The notes under the pieces were generated by a model, which saw nothing but the letters and a program-made list of their open reading frames with translations, did not search any database and was not told where the DNA came from. Positions 7,439 to 15,544 of a stretch of 64,000 nucleotides of DNA are shown piece by piece. Within the stretch, counting starts at the first letter, position 1. The number at the start of each line of letters is the position of its first letter. Source of the DNA: an uncultured Armatimonadota bacterium (lineage in GTDB: Bacteria > Armatimonadota > Fimbriimonadia > Fimbriimonadales > Fimbriimonadaceae); NCBI GenBank assembly GCA_903833215.1, contig CAILEM010000054.1, positions 1 to 64,000 of the forward strand, written 5' to 3'. The position numbers and the translations under genes are program-made.

Positions 7439-8743
7439 CTACGGCACGCCGACGAGCGATGGCTTGGAATCGATCATGCTCTTGCCGTGCTGGCAGTAGT
7501 ACTCGAACTCCTGCGGAAACACTCGGATGGCGGCGAGCACAGGCCAAGCGGCGGCGTCTCCGAGCGGGCAGAAGCTGCGACCGTCGATCTGCGAGGCCAC
7601 TTGGCGAAGCATCTCGACGTCGCCGGGGCGGCCGCCACCCTTGCAGATGCGCTCAAGAATCTGAACCATCCAACGGGTGCCTTCACGGCAGGGCGTACAC
7701 TTTCCGCAGCTCTCATTGGCATAAAAAACAGCGGATCGCCAAGCGAGCTTGACCATGTCGGTGTGCTCGTTGAAGAACATGCAGCCACCGGAGCCAACCA
7801 TCGACTTCACTTCGCTCATCTCTTCGTATCCGATGATCGCGCGATCGACGTCTTCGGCTGTAATCACAGGAACCGAGCTTCCACCAGGGATACAAGCCTT
7901 CAACTTGCCGCCACGAACACCGCCCGCCAACTCCAGCAACTCTCGAAGAGGGGTACCGAATTCAATCTCGTAGTTGCCAGGCTTGTTGACGTGCCCAGAA
8001 ACCGAGAAGATCTTGGTGCCACGTGAATTCTTCGTCGTTGCGCCTAGCGATGCAAACCACTCCGCACCCTTGTTCACGATGACGGGAGCGTTACAGTAGC
8101 TCTCAACGTTGTGAATCAGTGTCGGCTTCTCGAAAACGCCACTGATAACGGGGAATGGTGCGCTTGGGAATTTCAGTCGAGGCATGCCTCGCTCGCCCAT
8201 CAGCGAACTCATCAAGGCCGTTTCTTCGCCGCATTCATAAGAGCCTGCGCCCATATGAATTTGGATGTCGAAATCGAAACCCGTGCCTAAAATATTCTTG
8301 CCGAGCAGTCCCGCCGCGTAGGCCTCATCGATGGCGTTTCGAAGTGCTTTGGCGCCATCCATGTACTCGCCACGGATGTAAACGTAGCCGACATCGCCTA
8401 GAACGGCGTAGCCCGCGATGGTCATGCCCTCGACAAGCTCAAAAGGACAGTTCTCGAGAAGTTCCTTATCCTTGAATGTGCCTGGCTCGCCTTCATCTGC
8501 GTTGCAGATCAGATAGTGCTGGGTCTTCTTCTCTTTGGGCATACCGCCCCACTTAAGGGCAGCCGGTGCACCTGCTCCACCACGACCTCGTAGGCCTGCC
8601 GCCTTAACGGCGTCGATAATCGCAGATCGCTCCATACCGAGCGCTTTCGGAAGTGCGGTGTAACCACCTGTAGCCTTGTACCCTGCGAGGGTTTTGAACA
8701 ACGGATCGTGGGAGTGCTCAAGAAGCAGCTTGTACTCGGCCAT
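7439..8743 (-). CDS. nuoF: NADH-quinone oxidoreductase subunit F
   Basis: This 434-residue protein is the NADH-oxidising subunit of complex I, carrying FMN and a 4Fe-4S cluster, at the cytoplasmic tip of the peripheral arm. Visible motifs are the nucleotide/FMN loop GRGGAGAPAALKW near residue 53, NADEGEPGTFKD, GAGSYECGEETAL, and the cluster ligands ESCGKCTPCREGTRW plus a distal Cys in FCPLGDAAA. Length and motifs are normal. It is the last gene of a nuoDEF run; nuoE ends 47 bases upstream and no nuoG follows. Confidence 0.97.
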   Translation of the reverse strand: MAEYKLLLEHSHDPLFKTLAGYKATGGYTALPKALGMERSAIIDAVKAAGLRGRGGAGAPAALKWGGMPKEKKTQHYLICNADEGEPGTFKDKELLENCPFELVEGMTIAGYAVLGDVGYVYIRGEYMDGAKALRNAIDEAYAAGLLGKNILGTGFDFDIQIHMGAGSYECGEETALMSSLMGERGMPRLKFPSAPFPVISGVFEKPTLIHNVESYCNAPVIVNKGAEWFASLGATTKNSRGTKIFSVSGHVNKPGNYEIEFGTPLRELLELAGGVRGGKLKACIPGGSSVPVITAEDVDRAIIGYEEMSEVKSMVGSGGCMFFNEHTDMVKLAWRSAVFYANESCGKCTPCREGTRWMVQILERICKGGGRPGDVEMLRQVASQIDGRSFCPLGDAAAWPVLAAIRVFPQEFEYYCQHGKSMIDSKPSLVGVP

Positions 8744-8790
8744 GCTAATTGGCAGTTTACTCCCGGCGGACGGCGGAATTACCGCTCAGT

Positions 8791-9405
8791 TCAAATCTCG
8801 CCGTTACGAAGTTGGACTTTCACCACATCCGCCGCGTATTGAACGACCGTAGACTCCTCAGTATTGCGAAGTTTCTCAATGAGGGCGTCCAAACTCTCTT
8901 CTGTCAGAGGTCCGTAGTAATCCGAACCGACCTGCATACATGGGGCTCGGTCGCAAGCATTAAGGCACTCGACCTCTTCCAAGGTGAACATCCCGTCAGC
9001 CGTAGTTTCGCCATGGCGAATTCCAAGCTTGGCAACGAGACGGTCGCGCAGATTCCATGCGCCATTGATGTGGCAGCAGAGGCAGGTACAGAGCTCAATC
9101 TTGTGTCGGCCAGGCTGGTGGGCAACGTTGTAGAGCGAATAAAAAGTGGCGACGCCTTGGACCTCGGCATAAGACCGCTCCAGACGGTGGGCTACTTCCG
9201 CAATCGCTTCTCCGCTCAAGAAGCCGCCGTACTCACGCTGGGCAAGCCACAGGCCAGGCAAAATGCATGCCTTTTTATTCGGATAGTGGCTAACAAGGGC
9301 AGCGAGATCTTTCACGCCTTGCTCCGAAAAGTTGAGCTTCAGGTCTTCCGCACGTGGTTGGCGCGGTCGTTGATTGGGGCTGCCGATTTGAAGGAGTTCG
9401 CTCAT
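8791..9405 (-). CDS. nuoE: NADH-quinone oxidoreductase subunit E
   Basis: This 204-residue subunit holds the 2Fe-2S cluster (N1a) of complex I and partners NuoF. The thioredoxin-like domain has ligands in ELCTCLCCHINGAW (C-x4-C) and in VECLNACDRAPCMQVG (C-x3-C). I chose the ATG at 9405 (MSELLQIGS), 13 bases downstream of the nuoD stop; a longer frame continues upstream but would overlap nuoD. Extra cysteines around the first ligand pair (CTCLCC) are unusual but do not disturb the expected spacing. Confidence 0.95.
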   Translation of the reverse strand: MSELLQIGSPNQRPRQPRAEDLKLNFSEQGVKDLAALVSHYPNKKACILPGLWLAQREYGGFLSGEAIAEVAHRLERSYAEVQGVATFYSLYNVAHQPGRHKIELCTCLCCHINGAWNLRDRLVAKLGIRHGETTADGMFTLEEVECLNACDRAPCMQVGSDYYGPLTEESLDALIEKLRNTEESTVVQYAADVVKVQLRNGEI

Positions 9406-9418
9406 GCTGATTCGTGGG

Positions 9419-10636
9419 TTATCGGTCGATCTCTCCAAGCACGATGTCGATCGATCCAATGATCGCAACGACGTCGGCAATTAGCCTTCCAACGGCCAAG
9501 ATCTCCAAAGATTTCAGATTCATTAAACTGCTCGGGCGCTCGTGCCATCGATAGGGTCGGTTCGAGCCATCGCTAACGATGTAGAAGCCCAACTCACCCT
9601 TCGAGCCTTCGACGCTGGCATAGGCTTCTCCCACCGGTGTTCGGAAGCCTTCCGTGAACAGCTTGAAGTGGTGGATCAGCGATTCCATCGAAGTATCCAG
9701 CTCGGCGCGCGGTGGTGGCGAGATCTTGCGGTCCGTCGTTCTCACTGGCCCTTCAGGCAAGCCGTCGATCGCCTGGCGGATGATCTTACAGCTCTCCTTC
9801 ATTTCAGCGATGCGCACCAAGAATCGGTCGTAAACATCGCCCTTCTTGCCAACCGGGATACCGAAGCTAAAGTCTTCGTAGCTGCTGTACGGGTTGCTCT
9901 TTCGAAGGTCCCAGGCCACGCCGCTTGCACGAGCGATCGGTCCGCTGCAGCCCAGGCTGAGGGCTTGCTCGGCAGAGAGGATGCCAACGTTGAACGTCCG
10001 CTCCTTCCAAATGGGGTTCTCGACGAGCATGTTCTCAACGACAGTGAGTTCGGGGAGGAAGCCATCCAGGAATTCTCTCAGCTTGGTTTCAAAGCCTTCC
10101 GGCATGTCGCCGCGCAATCCGCCGGGAACAATCCAGCTCGGCATCATGCGGACGCCGGAGAACATCTCGAACAGATCAAGAATCAGTTCACGCTGCTGCC
10201 AAACATAGAAGTACGGCGTCATCGCGCCAAGATCCAAACCGTGAGTCCCGAGCCATACCAGGTGGGAGGCAACTCGACTGAGCTCAGCGAGGATGACTCG
10301 AAGGTACTGAGCACGCTTCGGAATTTCGCACTGTAGAAGCTTCTCAACCGCGAGCGCATGGGCCAGGTTGTTACCGTTGGCGTTCAGGTAATCCATGCGG
10401 TCGGTCATCACCACGCACTTCATATACTGCTGATACTCGGCCTCTTTCTCCATACCGGTGTGGAGGTATCCGATCACGCACTTGCAGCTGATGATGGTTT
10501 CGCCTTCGAGTTCGCAGATAACTCGGAGAACACCGTGGGTCGATGGGTGCTGGGGACCAAGATTGACCACCATCGTGTTCTCACCGATCTTTTGGAAGAT
10601 CGTCTCGGTCGAGGGCATGAACGTTTGAGAGGACAT
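9419..10636 (-). CDS. nuoD: NADH-quinone oxidoreductase subunit D
   Basis: This 405-residue 49-kDa subunit of complex I forms part of the quinone-binding site at the arm-membrane junction. GPQHPSTHGVLRV near residue 25, VIGYLHTGMEKEAE and DRMDYLNANGNN are the family hallmarks, and the quinone-site histidine and aspartate regions are intact. The ATG at 10636 (MSSQTFMPS) is preferred over an in-frame start 30 bases upstream. It leads a nuoDEF unit. NuoA, B, C and the membrane subunits are not in the window, so the complex I genes are split in this genome. Confidence 0.96.
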   Translation of the reverse strand: MSSQTFMPSTETIFQKIGENTMVVNLGPQHPSTHGVLRVICELEGETIISCKCVIGYLHTGMEKEAEYQQYMKCVVMTDRMDYLNANGNNLAHALAVEKLLQCEIPKRAQYLRVILAELSRVASHLVWLGTHGLDLGAMTPYFYVWQQRELILDLFEMFSGVRMMPSWIVPGGLRGDMPEGFETKLREFLDGFLPELTVVENMLVENPIWKERTFNVGILSAEQALSLGCSGPIARASGVAWDLRKSNPYSSYEDFSFGIPVGKKGDVYDRFLVRIAEMKESCKIIRQAIDGLPEGPVRTTDRKISPPPRAELDTSMESLIHHFKLFTEGFRTPVGEAYASVEGSKGELGFYIVSDGSNRPYRWHERPSSLMNLKSLEILAVGRLIADVVAIIGSIDIVLGEIDR

Positions 10637-10716
10637 GGCTTTTCTTGGGTAAAGGTCGCAAACCAACCTACCGGTTTCGATTCTACCAGCGGAACTGGCT
10701 ATCCTATTCCTGATTC

Positions 10717-11781
10717 ATGCTCATCCTCGGATTACTTCAGCTAACGTCTTGGAACTTGGGGCCATTTTCGCGTGACGGGATCATCAATCCGATCCTCGGT
10801 CCGAACCCGAAATCCAGCTTTCGATGCCCGATGAAGAAGGCGGAGGTGAATTGGGAGCACGATCACGACTTCAATCCCGCGGCAATTACTCGCAATGGAA
10901 GGGTCTATCTGCTCTACCGTGCCGAAGACAACAACGGCTCGGGAATCGGTGGGCACACGTCTCGCATCGGACTCGCTGAGAGCATCGACGGAATCCACTT
11001 CGATAAACGTAAGGTTCCCATACTATTTCCAACCAACGACGCCGCCAAACCTTACGAGTGGCCGGGTGGATGCGAGGACCCACGCATCGTTCAGTCGCCT
11101 TCTGGCGACTACGTGATGACCTACACCGCGTGGAATCGAAAAATCGCTCGATTGAGCGTCGCGACTTCGAAAGACCTCATTCATTGGAAGAAAGCCGGGC
11201 CCATTTTCGCGAGATCTAAGTTCATCGATACGTGGTCGAAATCTGGTTCCATCGTGACTCGCGTCGATCGAGGACGAGTGGTCGCAGCCAAAATTGACGG
11301 AAAGTTTTGGATGTACTGGGGTGAAGGCACCCTCAACGTCGCGACCTCGACTGATCTTGTCCACTGGGCACCAGTCCTCGCTGCAGATCACAAGTTGTTA
11401 GGAGTCCTAACGACTCGAACTGGCAAGTTTGACAGTAATCTGGTCGAGCCAGGCCCGCCAGCCGTACTTACAAAGGACGGAATCGTGCTGATCTACAACG
11501 GCAAAAACGCCGACAAAGATGGTGACAAAACCCTTGGACCCGGCGCTTATGCGGCTGGACAAGCACTGTTTGACCCACGCCATCCCGACAAACTCCTCAA
11601 TCGGTCGGAGTCGTATTTCATCAAGCCCGAAGCAGCCGAAGAAAAAACTGGGCAGTACAAAGCAGGAACCGTCTTCACCGAAGGGCTCGCCCTGTTCAAA
11701 GGCAAATGGTTTTTATATTACGGTGCCGCCGATTCCTATGTTGGTGTCGCCGTATCCAACGGGCAACCCAAAAAGCACTAA
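10717..11781 (+). CDS. GH130-like glycoside phosphorylase/hydrolase, probably exported
   Basis: This 354-residue protein has a five-bladed beta-propeller pattern. Motifs typical of GH130 are visible: NPAAITRNGRVYLLYRAED near 53-71 and GCEDPRI with the acid residue Asp121, then repeated IGLAESIDGIHF and LSVATSKDLIHW blade strands. GH130 enzymes act on beta-mannosides by phosphorolysis or hydrolysis; which reaction applies here cannot be read from sequence. The N-terminus MLILGLLQLTSW is a short hydrophobic stretch that may be a weak signal peptide, which would favour a hydrolase. The gene is divergent from nuoD and overlaps the convergent phosphatase gene by 4 bases. Confidence 0.8.
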   Translation: MLILGLLQLTSWNLGPFSRDGIINPILGPNPKSSFRCPMKKAEVNWEHDHDFNPAAITRNGRVYLLYRAEDNNGSGIGGHTSRIGLAESIDGIHFDKRKVPILFPTNDAAKPYEWPGGCEDPRIVQSPSGDYVMTYTAWNRKIARLSVATSKDLIHWKKAGPIFARSKFIDTWSKSGSIVTRVDRGRVVAAKIDGKFWMYWGEGTLNVATSTDLVHWAPVLAADHKLLGVLTTRTGKFDSNLVEPGPPAVLTKDGIVLIYNGKNADKDGDKTLGPGAYAAGQALFDPRHPDKLLNRSESYFIKPEAAEEKTGQYKAGTVFTEGLALFKGKWFLYYGAADSYVGVAVSNGQPKKH

Positions 11782-12407
11782 GGAATCGAGACGCGAATTT
11801 CTTTCGTGTTGTCTACCTTCTGCCATCGACCCGTGAAAGCATGCAAGAACTGGCCGCCATGGCCCGAATGGCCGACGAGAAGGATGCGAGTCCCCGCGTA
11901 AGACCTGCGGAATTCCTCGATAGATGCCTCGACCTGAGCGAGTCCAGCATTGTAGTCCGACGCGACGGGGAGCCGATTCCGACTCGGGTCCACGATAAAC
12001 AGGTCGGCAATGTCCTTCGGGAGGACGACCTTGGCACCATAGCTAAAGCGAGTCGCCGCCGCATTCTTGGGCCGATGCCCCGTGCAGCACTCATAGAGAA
12101 GCGGCCAAACCGTCGCCTTCTGGTGAGATGCCCGCAAGTAAGGTGCAATCGTCTTTAGCGCCCTCGGAGAGGGAGATACTAAGATCTTCTCGAACTTCGG
12201 CTCCGACAGTAGCCGCCTGGTAAGGTCATCGACTCCAGCCTGCCCCTTTTCCGAAAACACGTTGAGGGTCTTCGAGTTGTACTTCCCCGTCGCATTCGCC
12301 ACCGTCTCCCCATGCCGCACAAACACCAAATCCGTCGGCTTCACCGAGGCAAACACAAACGCAAGAACAGCCCACACAAACAGAGGGTACCCACCGTCCG
12401 CTCCCAA
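11778..12407 (-). CDS. Histidine phosphatase superfamily protein, membrane-anchored or exported
   Basis: This 209-residue protein starts with a hydrophobic segment (residues about 8-22, PLFVWAVLAFVFASV), likely a signal or anchor. The RHGE motif at residues 31-34 supplies the phospho-accepting histidine, and VGHSGHGG near residue 176 gives the second conserved histidine. SPSPRALKT matches the usual phosphate-pocket arginine region. The substrate is unknown. Its 3' end overlaps the GH130-like gene by 4 bases in convergent orientation, and its 5' side opens onto the repeat island. Confidence 0.85.
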   Translation of the reverse strand: MGADGGYPLFVWAVLAFVFASVKPTDLVFVRHGETVANATGKYNSKTLNVFSEKGQAGVDDLTRRLLSEPKFEKILVSPSPRALKTIAPYLRASHQKATVWPLLYECCTGHRPKNAAATRFSYGAKVVLPKDIADLFIVDPSRNRLPVASDYNAGLAQVEASIEEFRRSYAGTRILLVGHSGHGGQFLHAFTGRWQKVDNTKEIRVSIP

Positions 12408-12422
12408 TCAGCCTCCTCCTGC

Positions 12423-12562
12423 GATGATGCCTCCAGCCGGAGCCATCGGCGGAGCCTGGAGGCTGCCCACAGAGTGCTCGGTCGGCGCAGAGTGCGTTTG
12501 CCCCAAAAGCAGATGGTTCGAGCCTCCAGGCTCCGCTTTCAGCTCCGGCTGGAGGCATCATC
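12423..12562. repeat. 140-bp near-perfect hairpin element
   Basis: The outer arms 12423-12443 and 12542-12562 are perfect 21-bp reverse complements. After a symmetric 5/5 internal mismatch, the inner arms 12449-12464 and 12521-12536 add 16 perfect pairs, leaving a 56-base apical loop. The arms carry the CTCCAGCCGG and GGAGCCTGGAGGC motifs. No plausible gene is encoded. This is either a MITE-like element or a structured RNA. It begins the gene-free island at 12408-13243. Confidence 0.85.
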
Positions 12563-12642
12563 GAGAGTGGTAATCCGGGGCCGCCGGACAAACGAACCGA
12601 TAACGTCATCGCGCCAACCCAATCGAAACAACGGGCCACGCC

Positions 12643-12925
12643 GGTTAGCCAAAGGCTATCCTCTCCAAAGAGCGAAGGCATGGGTCCGCGAGGACCCTTG
12701 CCTGGTACTTCGTAAGACCAAACCCGCCGACAATACGGTACAAATCCGGTTAGCCAAAGGCTATCCTCTCCAAAGAGCGAAGGCATGGGTCCGCGAGGAC
12801 CCTTGCCTGGTACTTCGTAAGACCAAACCCGCCGACAATACGGTACAAATCCGGTTTGCCAACGGCAATCCTCTCCAAAAAGCGAAGGCATGGGGCCCCG
12901 AGGACCCTTGCCTGGTATTCCAGGT
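12643..12925. repeat. Tandem 105-bp repeat with internal palindrome (2.7 copies)
   Basis: Units start at 12643, 12748 and 12853, exactly 105 bases apart. The first two are essentially identical; the third has diverged and stops after about 70 bases. Each unit holds a small AGCC-AAA-GGCT stem and a strong stem formed by GGCATGGGTCC and GGACCCTTGCC around a GCGA loop. Open reading frames crossing this block come from the periodicity, which is a multiple of three. Together with the neighbouring hairpin and the inverted copy, it fills an intergenic region of about 830 bases with no gene that I can support. Confidence 0.9.
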
Positions 12926-13071
12926 TCGCAATCGTTCCTTCCCTGAAAGGGATGCGTCCGGAAACGCTCGGATACATCCCAATTTTTGCATAACCGCGGT
13001 GACAGCCCACGTGAGATTCAACCGAACGGATGGAGACGGAACACCTTCGGCGTACGGGCCGGTACGCGGGC

Positions 13072-13139
13072 CAAATACCAGGGAAGACCCGTCGACGGGT
13101 CATCCCTTCGCTTTTTCGAGAAGATCACCGTTGGCGAAC
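13072..13139 (-). repeat. Diverged inverted copy of the 105-bp repeat core
   Basis: Read on the minus strand, this stretch repeats the same order of blocks as the tandem units: GCCAACGG, then an AAAAAGCGAAGG block, then a palindrome, then CCTGGTATT. The palindrome here is GACCCGTCGACGGGTC instead of the GGGTCC-GGACCC form, yet it still pairs completely. The flanks outside 13072-13139 no longer match. Confidence 0.75.
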
Positions 13140-13243
13140 TTGAGGGGGGTGGCACAGACTGTGAATACCGGGTCTTTCCCTTTGCCTCCTACAACGAACG
13201 GCCCTTCGCGCAAGAAATGATCCCATCTGAGCGATTGCTAGAC

Positions 13244-13660
13244 TCAATCCAAAACCAGATTTCCAATCAGGTCGTCATGACCGAAGTAGAAATGCTGCGA
13301 AAATTGCCCCGACCGAAGCCAAATGAGCGCAGTCGGAAGCCCCTGAAGTACAAAGCTCGCAACGGCTTGGGCGTCGCGGGTGTTAATCGGCGTCCCGTCG
13401 ATATGAGTCACCATGAGGTGAAGTAGGTCTTCTTCCCCCTCAAACTGATACCGATACTCGGCTACCGTCCCTGAAAAATCGTTTGGCTCAAGACCTAAGG
13501 AAAGTAGGGCAAACCGATCATCCGGCCGAGACAGGCTGGAATCGAACTCTGGAAGCTTGATGGTCTTGTTCGCGACAACAAAGTCGAGAATCCGTTTCAT
13601 GACCTCATTACGACGAGCGCCTTCCTCGGTCGAAGGTGATATTAAAGGAAGGCTGGACAT
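13244..13660 (-). CDS. Hypothetical protein
   Basis: This 138-residue soluble protein of unknown family contains FALLSLGLEPNDFSGTVAEYRYQFEGEEDLLHLMVTHIDG, then a segment DAQAVASFVLQGLPTALIWL. It has no signal peptide or known motif. The gene sits between the repeat island and tRNA-Ser on the same strand as both dprA-like and mtnP genes, 20 bases downstream of the tRNA 3' end. The coding pattern looks genuine, but nothing points to a role. Confidence 0.6.
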   Translation of the reverse strand: MSSLPLISPSTEEGARRNEVMKRILDFVVANKTIKLPEFDSSLSRPDDRFALLSLGLEPNDFSGTVAEYRYQFEGEEDLLHLMVTHIDGTPINTRDAQAVASFVLQGLPTALIWLRSGQFSQHFYFGHDDLIGNLVLD

Positions 13661-13679
13661 TATCTCGTCCTACAAGCGC

Positions 13680-13772
13680 TGGCGGAGCGGGTGGGATTCG
13701 AACCCACGATCCGGTTCAACACCGGATACGCGATTTCCAGTCGCGCTCCTTCGACCACTCGGACACCACTCC
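13680..13772 (-). tRNA. tRNA-Ser (anticodon GGA)
   Basis: On the minus strand the acceptor GGAGTGG pairs with CCGCTCC. The D arm follows TG at positions 8-9, and the anticodon stem-loop GCGACTGGAAATCGC carries GGA. A long variable arm (ATCCGG/CCGGAT) is typical of serine tRNA. The T arm contains GGTTCGAATCC, and the gene encodes discriminator G plus CCA at 13680-13682. Length is 93 bases. Confidence 0.96.
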
Positions 13773-13801
13773 GCGCCGCAACTATTATGGCCGAAACGGC
13801 G

Positions 13802-14677
13802 TCAACTTGCGATAACTCTGGCACCTTGTTCTGCCCAGCTTCGATAATTTGGGATCCGATCCGACACTTCGACCCTTCTTCCCGCCTTCAAAGCCAGCTT
13901 GGCAACCTTGTCCATATTCCCGCCTTCGGACATATGAACAAACGCCAATCGCTTCGAAAGGCAGCCAATGAGGCGATCCCGCACCTGGTTATTCACCCCG
14001 ACAAACCCGGCTTCGGGTCGGAAGGGACTGACAACCAAATCGGTCTTAGGATCAAACTTCTCCCGCCAGAGCAACGCCTCATGACTGGCATCGTGGCTCA
14101 ACTCGCTGCCCAGTGCGGTAAACAATCCTCGATCAAGACACAAAATCCGTGGTGATCCCCAGCGCAACGGAACGATCGCTGACCGTTTGTACTCCGGCTT
14201 ATCATGTCCGCTCACAAGAACTTCAGATCGCAAGACCCCTTCTTCGGATAATTTCTCAATCAAATCCAAATCTGCCGGTCGAGCGTTGCGCGAACTGAGA
14301 ACGCAGAACGTATTTGCTTCCAGAAGTCGGGCATTTCCGTATAGAAACAGAATGCCGGGAGGATCGGGATCCATCTGCTCGACCATAGGAGGGTAATGCG
14401 CGTCAGCCGAGGATATGAGGGTCACACCCAAACCGGTGAGTCGCTTTTCCAGCACTTGAACCCGGTCAACCTGAGCTTCGGGATCGTTGGCCAAATTGAC
14501 GGCCGCCTTACGACTAAGTCGGTACTCCTCGATATATGCCTCGGTGGACAGCCGCATGAACTCTTCTGGCGTCCGATTCAACAGGTCGTTACGAGCCAGG
14601 ATACGGGTCACAGAACGCCCACCTATGCCAGGCGTCATCGCTAGAAAAAGGGAAAACGTTCGTCGCGTCAGTCCCAT
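13802..14677 (-). CDS. Divergent DprA/Smf-like protein
   Basis: This 291-residue protein follows the layout of DNA-processing protein A. It has an N-terminal helical part with TPGIGGRSVTRILAR, then YPPMVEQMDPDPPGILFLYGN (the usual YP..L..i.dpP.vLy.kGn block near residues 94-114), then FCVLSSRNARPADLDLIEKL where other DprA proteins have a GSR motif. The ivSGlArGiD motif is replaced by VLVSGHDKPEYKRSA, and the C-terminal AFVHMSEGGNMDKVAKLALKAGRRV resembles the usual SGslitA segment. DprA loads RecA on incoming single strands; the loss of the central glycine motif makes retained DNA-binding function uncertain. The start overlaps the mtnP stop by one base. Confidence 0.7.
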   Translation of the reverse strand: MGLTRRTFSLFLAMTPGIGGRSVTRILARNDLLNRTPEEFMRLSTEAYIEEYRLSRKAAVNLANDPEAQVDRVQVLEKRLTGLGVTLISSADAHYPPMVEQMDPDPPGILFLYGNARLLEANTFCVLSSRNARPADLDLIEKLSEEGVLRSEVLVSGHDKPEYKRSAIVPLRWGSPRILCLDRGLFTALGSELSHDASHEALLWREKFDPKTDLVVSPFRPEAGFVGVNNQVRDRLIGCLSKRLAFVHMSEGGNMDKVAKLALKAGRRVEVSDRIPNYRSWAEQGARVIAS

Positions 14678-15411
14678 TAGTTCTCGACTAACCTCTGAGC
14701 CGCTCGTAGCAAAATCTTGACCGCCTTCTCACCGGATCGATTCATCTCCTCCACGACCTCCTCATGGCTAAGTGGCATGTCGGAAATCCCAGCCGCCAAG
14801 TTGGTCACGATCGCGAGACAGCCATAATCGACGCCAGCCTCCCGCATCAAGATCGCCTCCGAAGCAGCCGTCATTCCCACCAAGTCTGCGCCGAGGTTCT
14901 TATACAATTCAATTTCTACCGGTGTTTCGTAGCGGGGTCCATTTCCGCAGAGGTAAACGCCCCCTTTGTGAATCGTTTCACCGACATCAGAAGCGGCACC
15001 CGCAATCGCCGTATGCGAATTCGTGCCAAATGGGTTGGTAAAGTCGGTGTGCACCACCTCTCTATCGAACAAGGTCAAGAACCTTCCCGTGAAGTCAAGG
15101 AAATCGGAGCAAGCCACCATGGTGCCTGCTGGCCAATCGACTCGGAGACTGCCAACCGCCGCTGTCGCTAGGCAGCCTTTGACACCTAACTGCTTCATGC
15201 CAAGCGCCATCGCCTTATAGTTGACCATATGCGGTGGAACCTTGTGGCCAGCCGAATGACGACCAATAAGAAACAACTTTAGGCCATCAACTTCCACATA
15301 TCTCCCTCGCAGACATCCAGCTTCGGTTGGAACGTGAAGTGCGGTTCCACCCAACCGCATCAGGCGATCGCCGATACCCGTACCCCCAATGATCCCAACG
15401 TCTACCTTCAT
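14677..15411 (-). CDS. mtnP: S-methyl-5'-thioadenosine / purine nucleoside phosphorylase
   Basis: This 244-residue enzyme of the PNP/MTAP family splits methylthioadenosine (or a purine nucleoside) with phosphate in the methionine salvage or purine salvage pathway. The phosphate loop GGTGIGDRL opens the protein, followed by GRHSAGHKVPPHMVNYKA, ATAAVGSLR, SDFLDFTGRFLTLFD, CGNGPRYETPVEIELY, and VGMTAASEAILMREAGVDY. The ATG at 15411 is chosen because it puts the family start MKVDVGIIGGTG at the N-terminus; the frame is open 42 bases further. It is coupled to the DprA-like gene downstream. Substrate preference (MTA or inosine/guanosine) is not certain. Confidence 0.85.
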   Translation of the reverse strand: MKVDVGIIGGTGIGDRLMRLGGTALHVPTEAGCLRGRYVEVDGLKLFLIGRHSAGHKVPPHMVNYKAMALGMKQLGVKGCLATAAVGSLRVDWPAGTMVACSDFLDFTGRFLTLFDREVVHTDFTNPFGTNSHTAIAGAASDVGETIHKGGVYLCGNGPRYETPVEIELYKNLGADLVGMTAASEAILMREAGVDYGCLAIVTNLAAGISDMPLSHEEVVEEMNRSGEKAVKILLRAAQRLVEN

Positions 15412-15544
15412 GGTTCTTACGATTATAGCGACCCTTGAAAACGAGGTTGGCACATTACGTTAAGGATTGCGGATTGCGTCGACGATCTCGCGAAACTTGA
15501 ACCCTTATATGTCATAGGGAGTAGAATAAGCGGGCCTCGCCCAA

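Noticed and set aside
12643-12925. Possible CRISPR array
   Set aside because: The period is 105 bases with the whole unit conserved and no variable spacers; there are no cas genes.
12226-13220. Long open frames on both strands across the repeat island
   Set aside because: They arise because the 105-bp repeat period is a multiple of three; their protein sequences merely repeat the DNA unit and have no family features.
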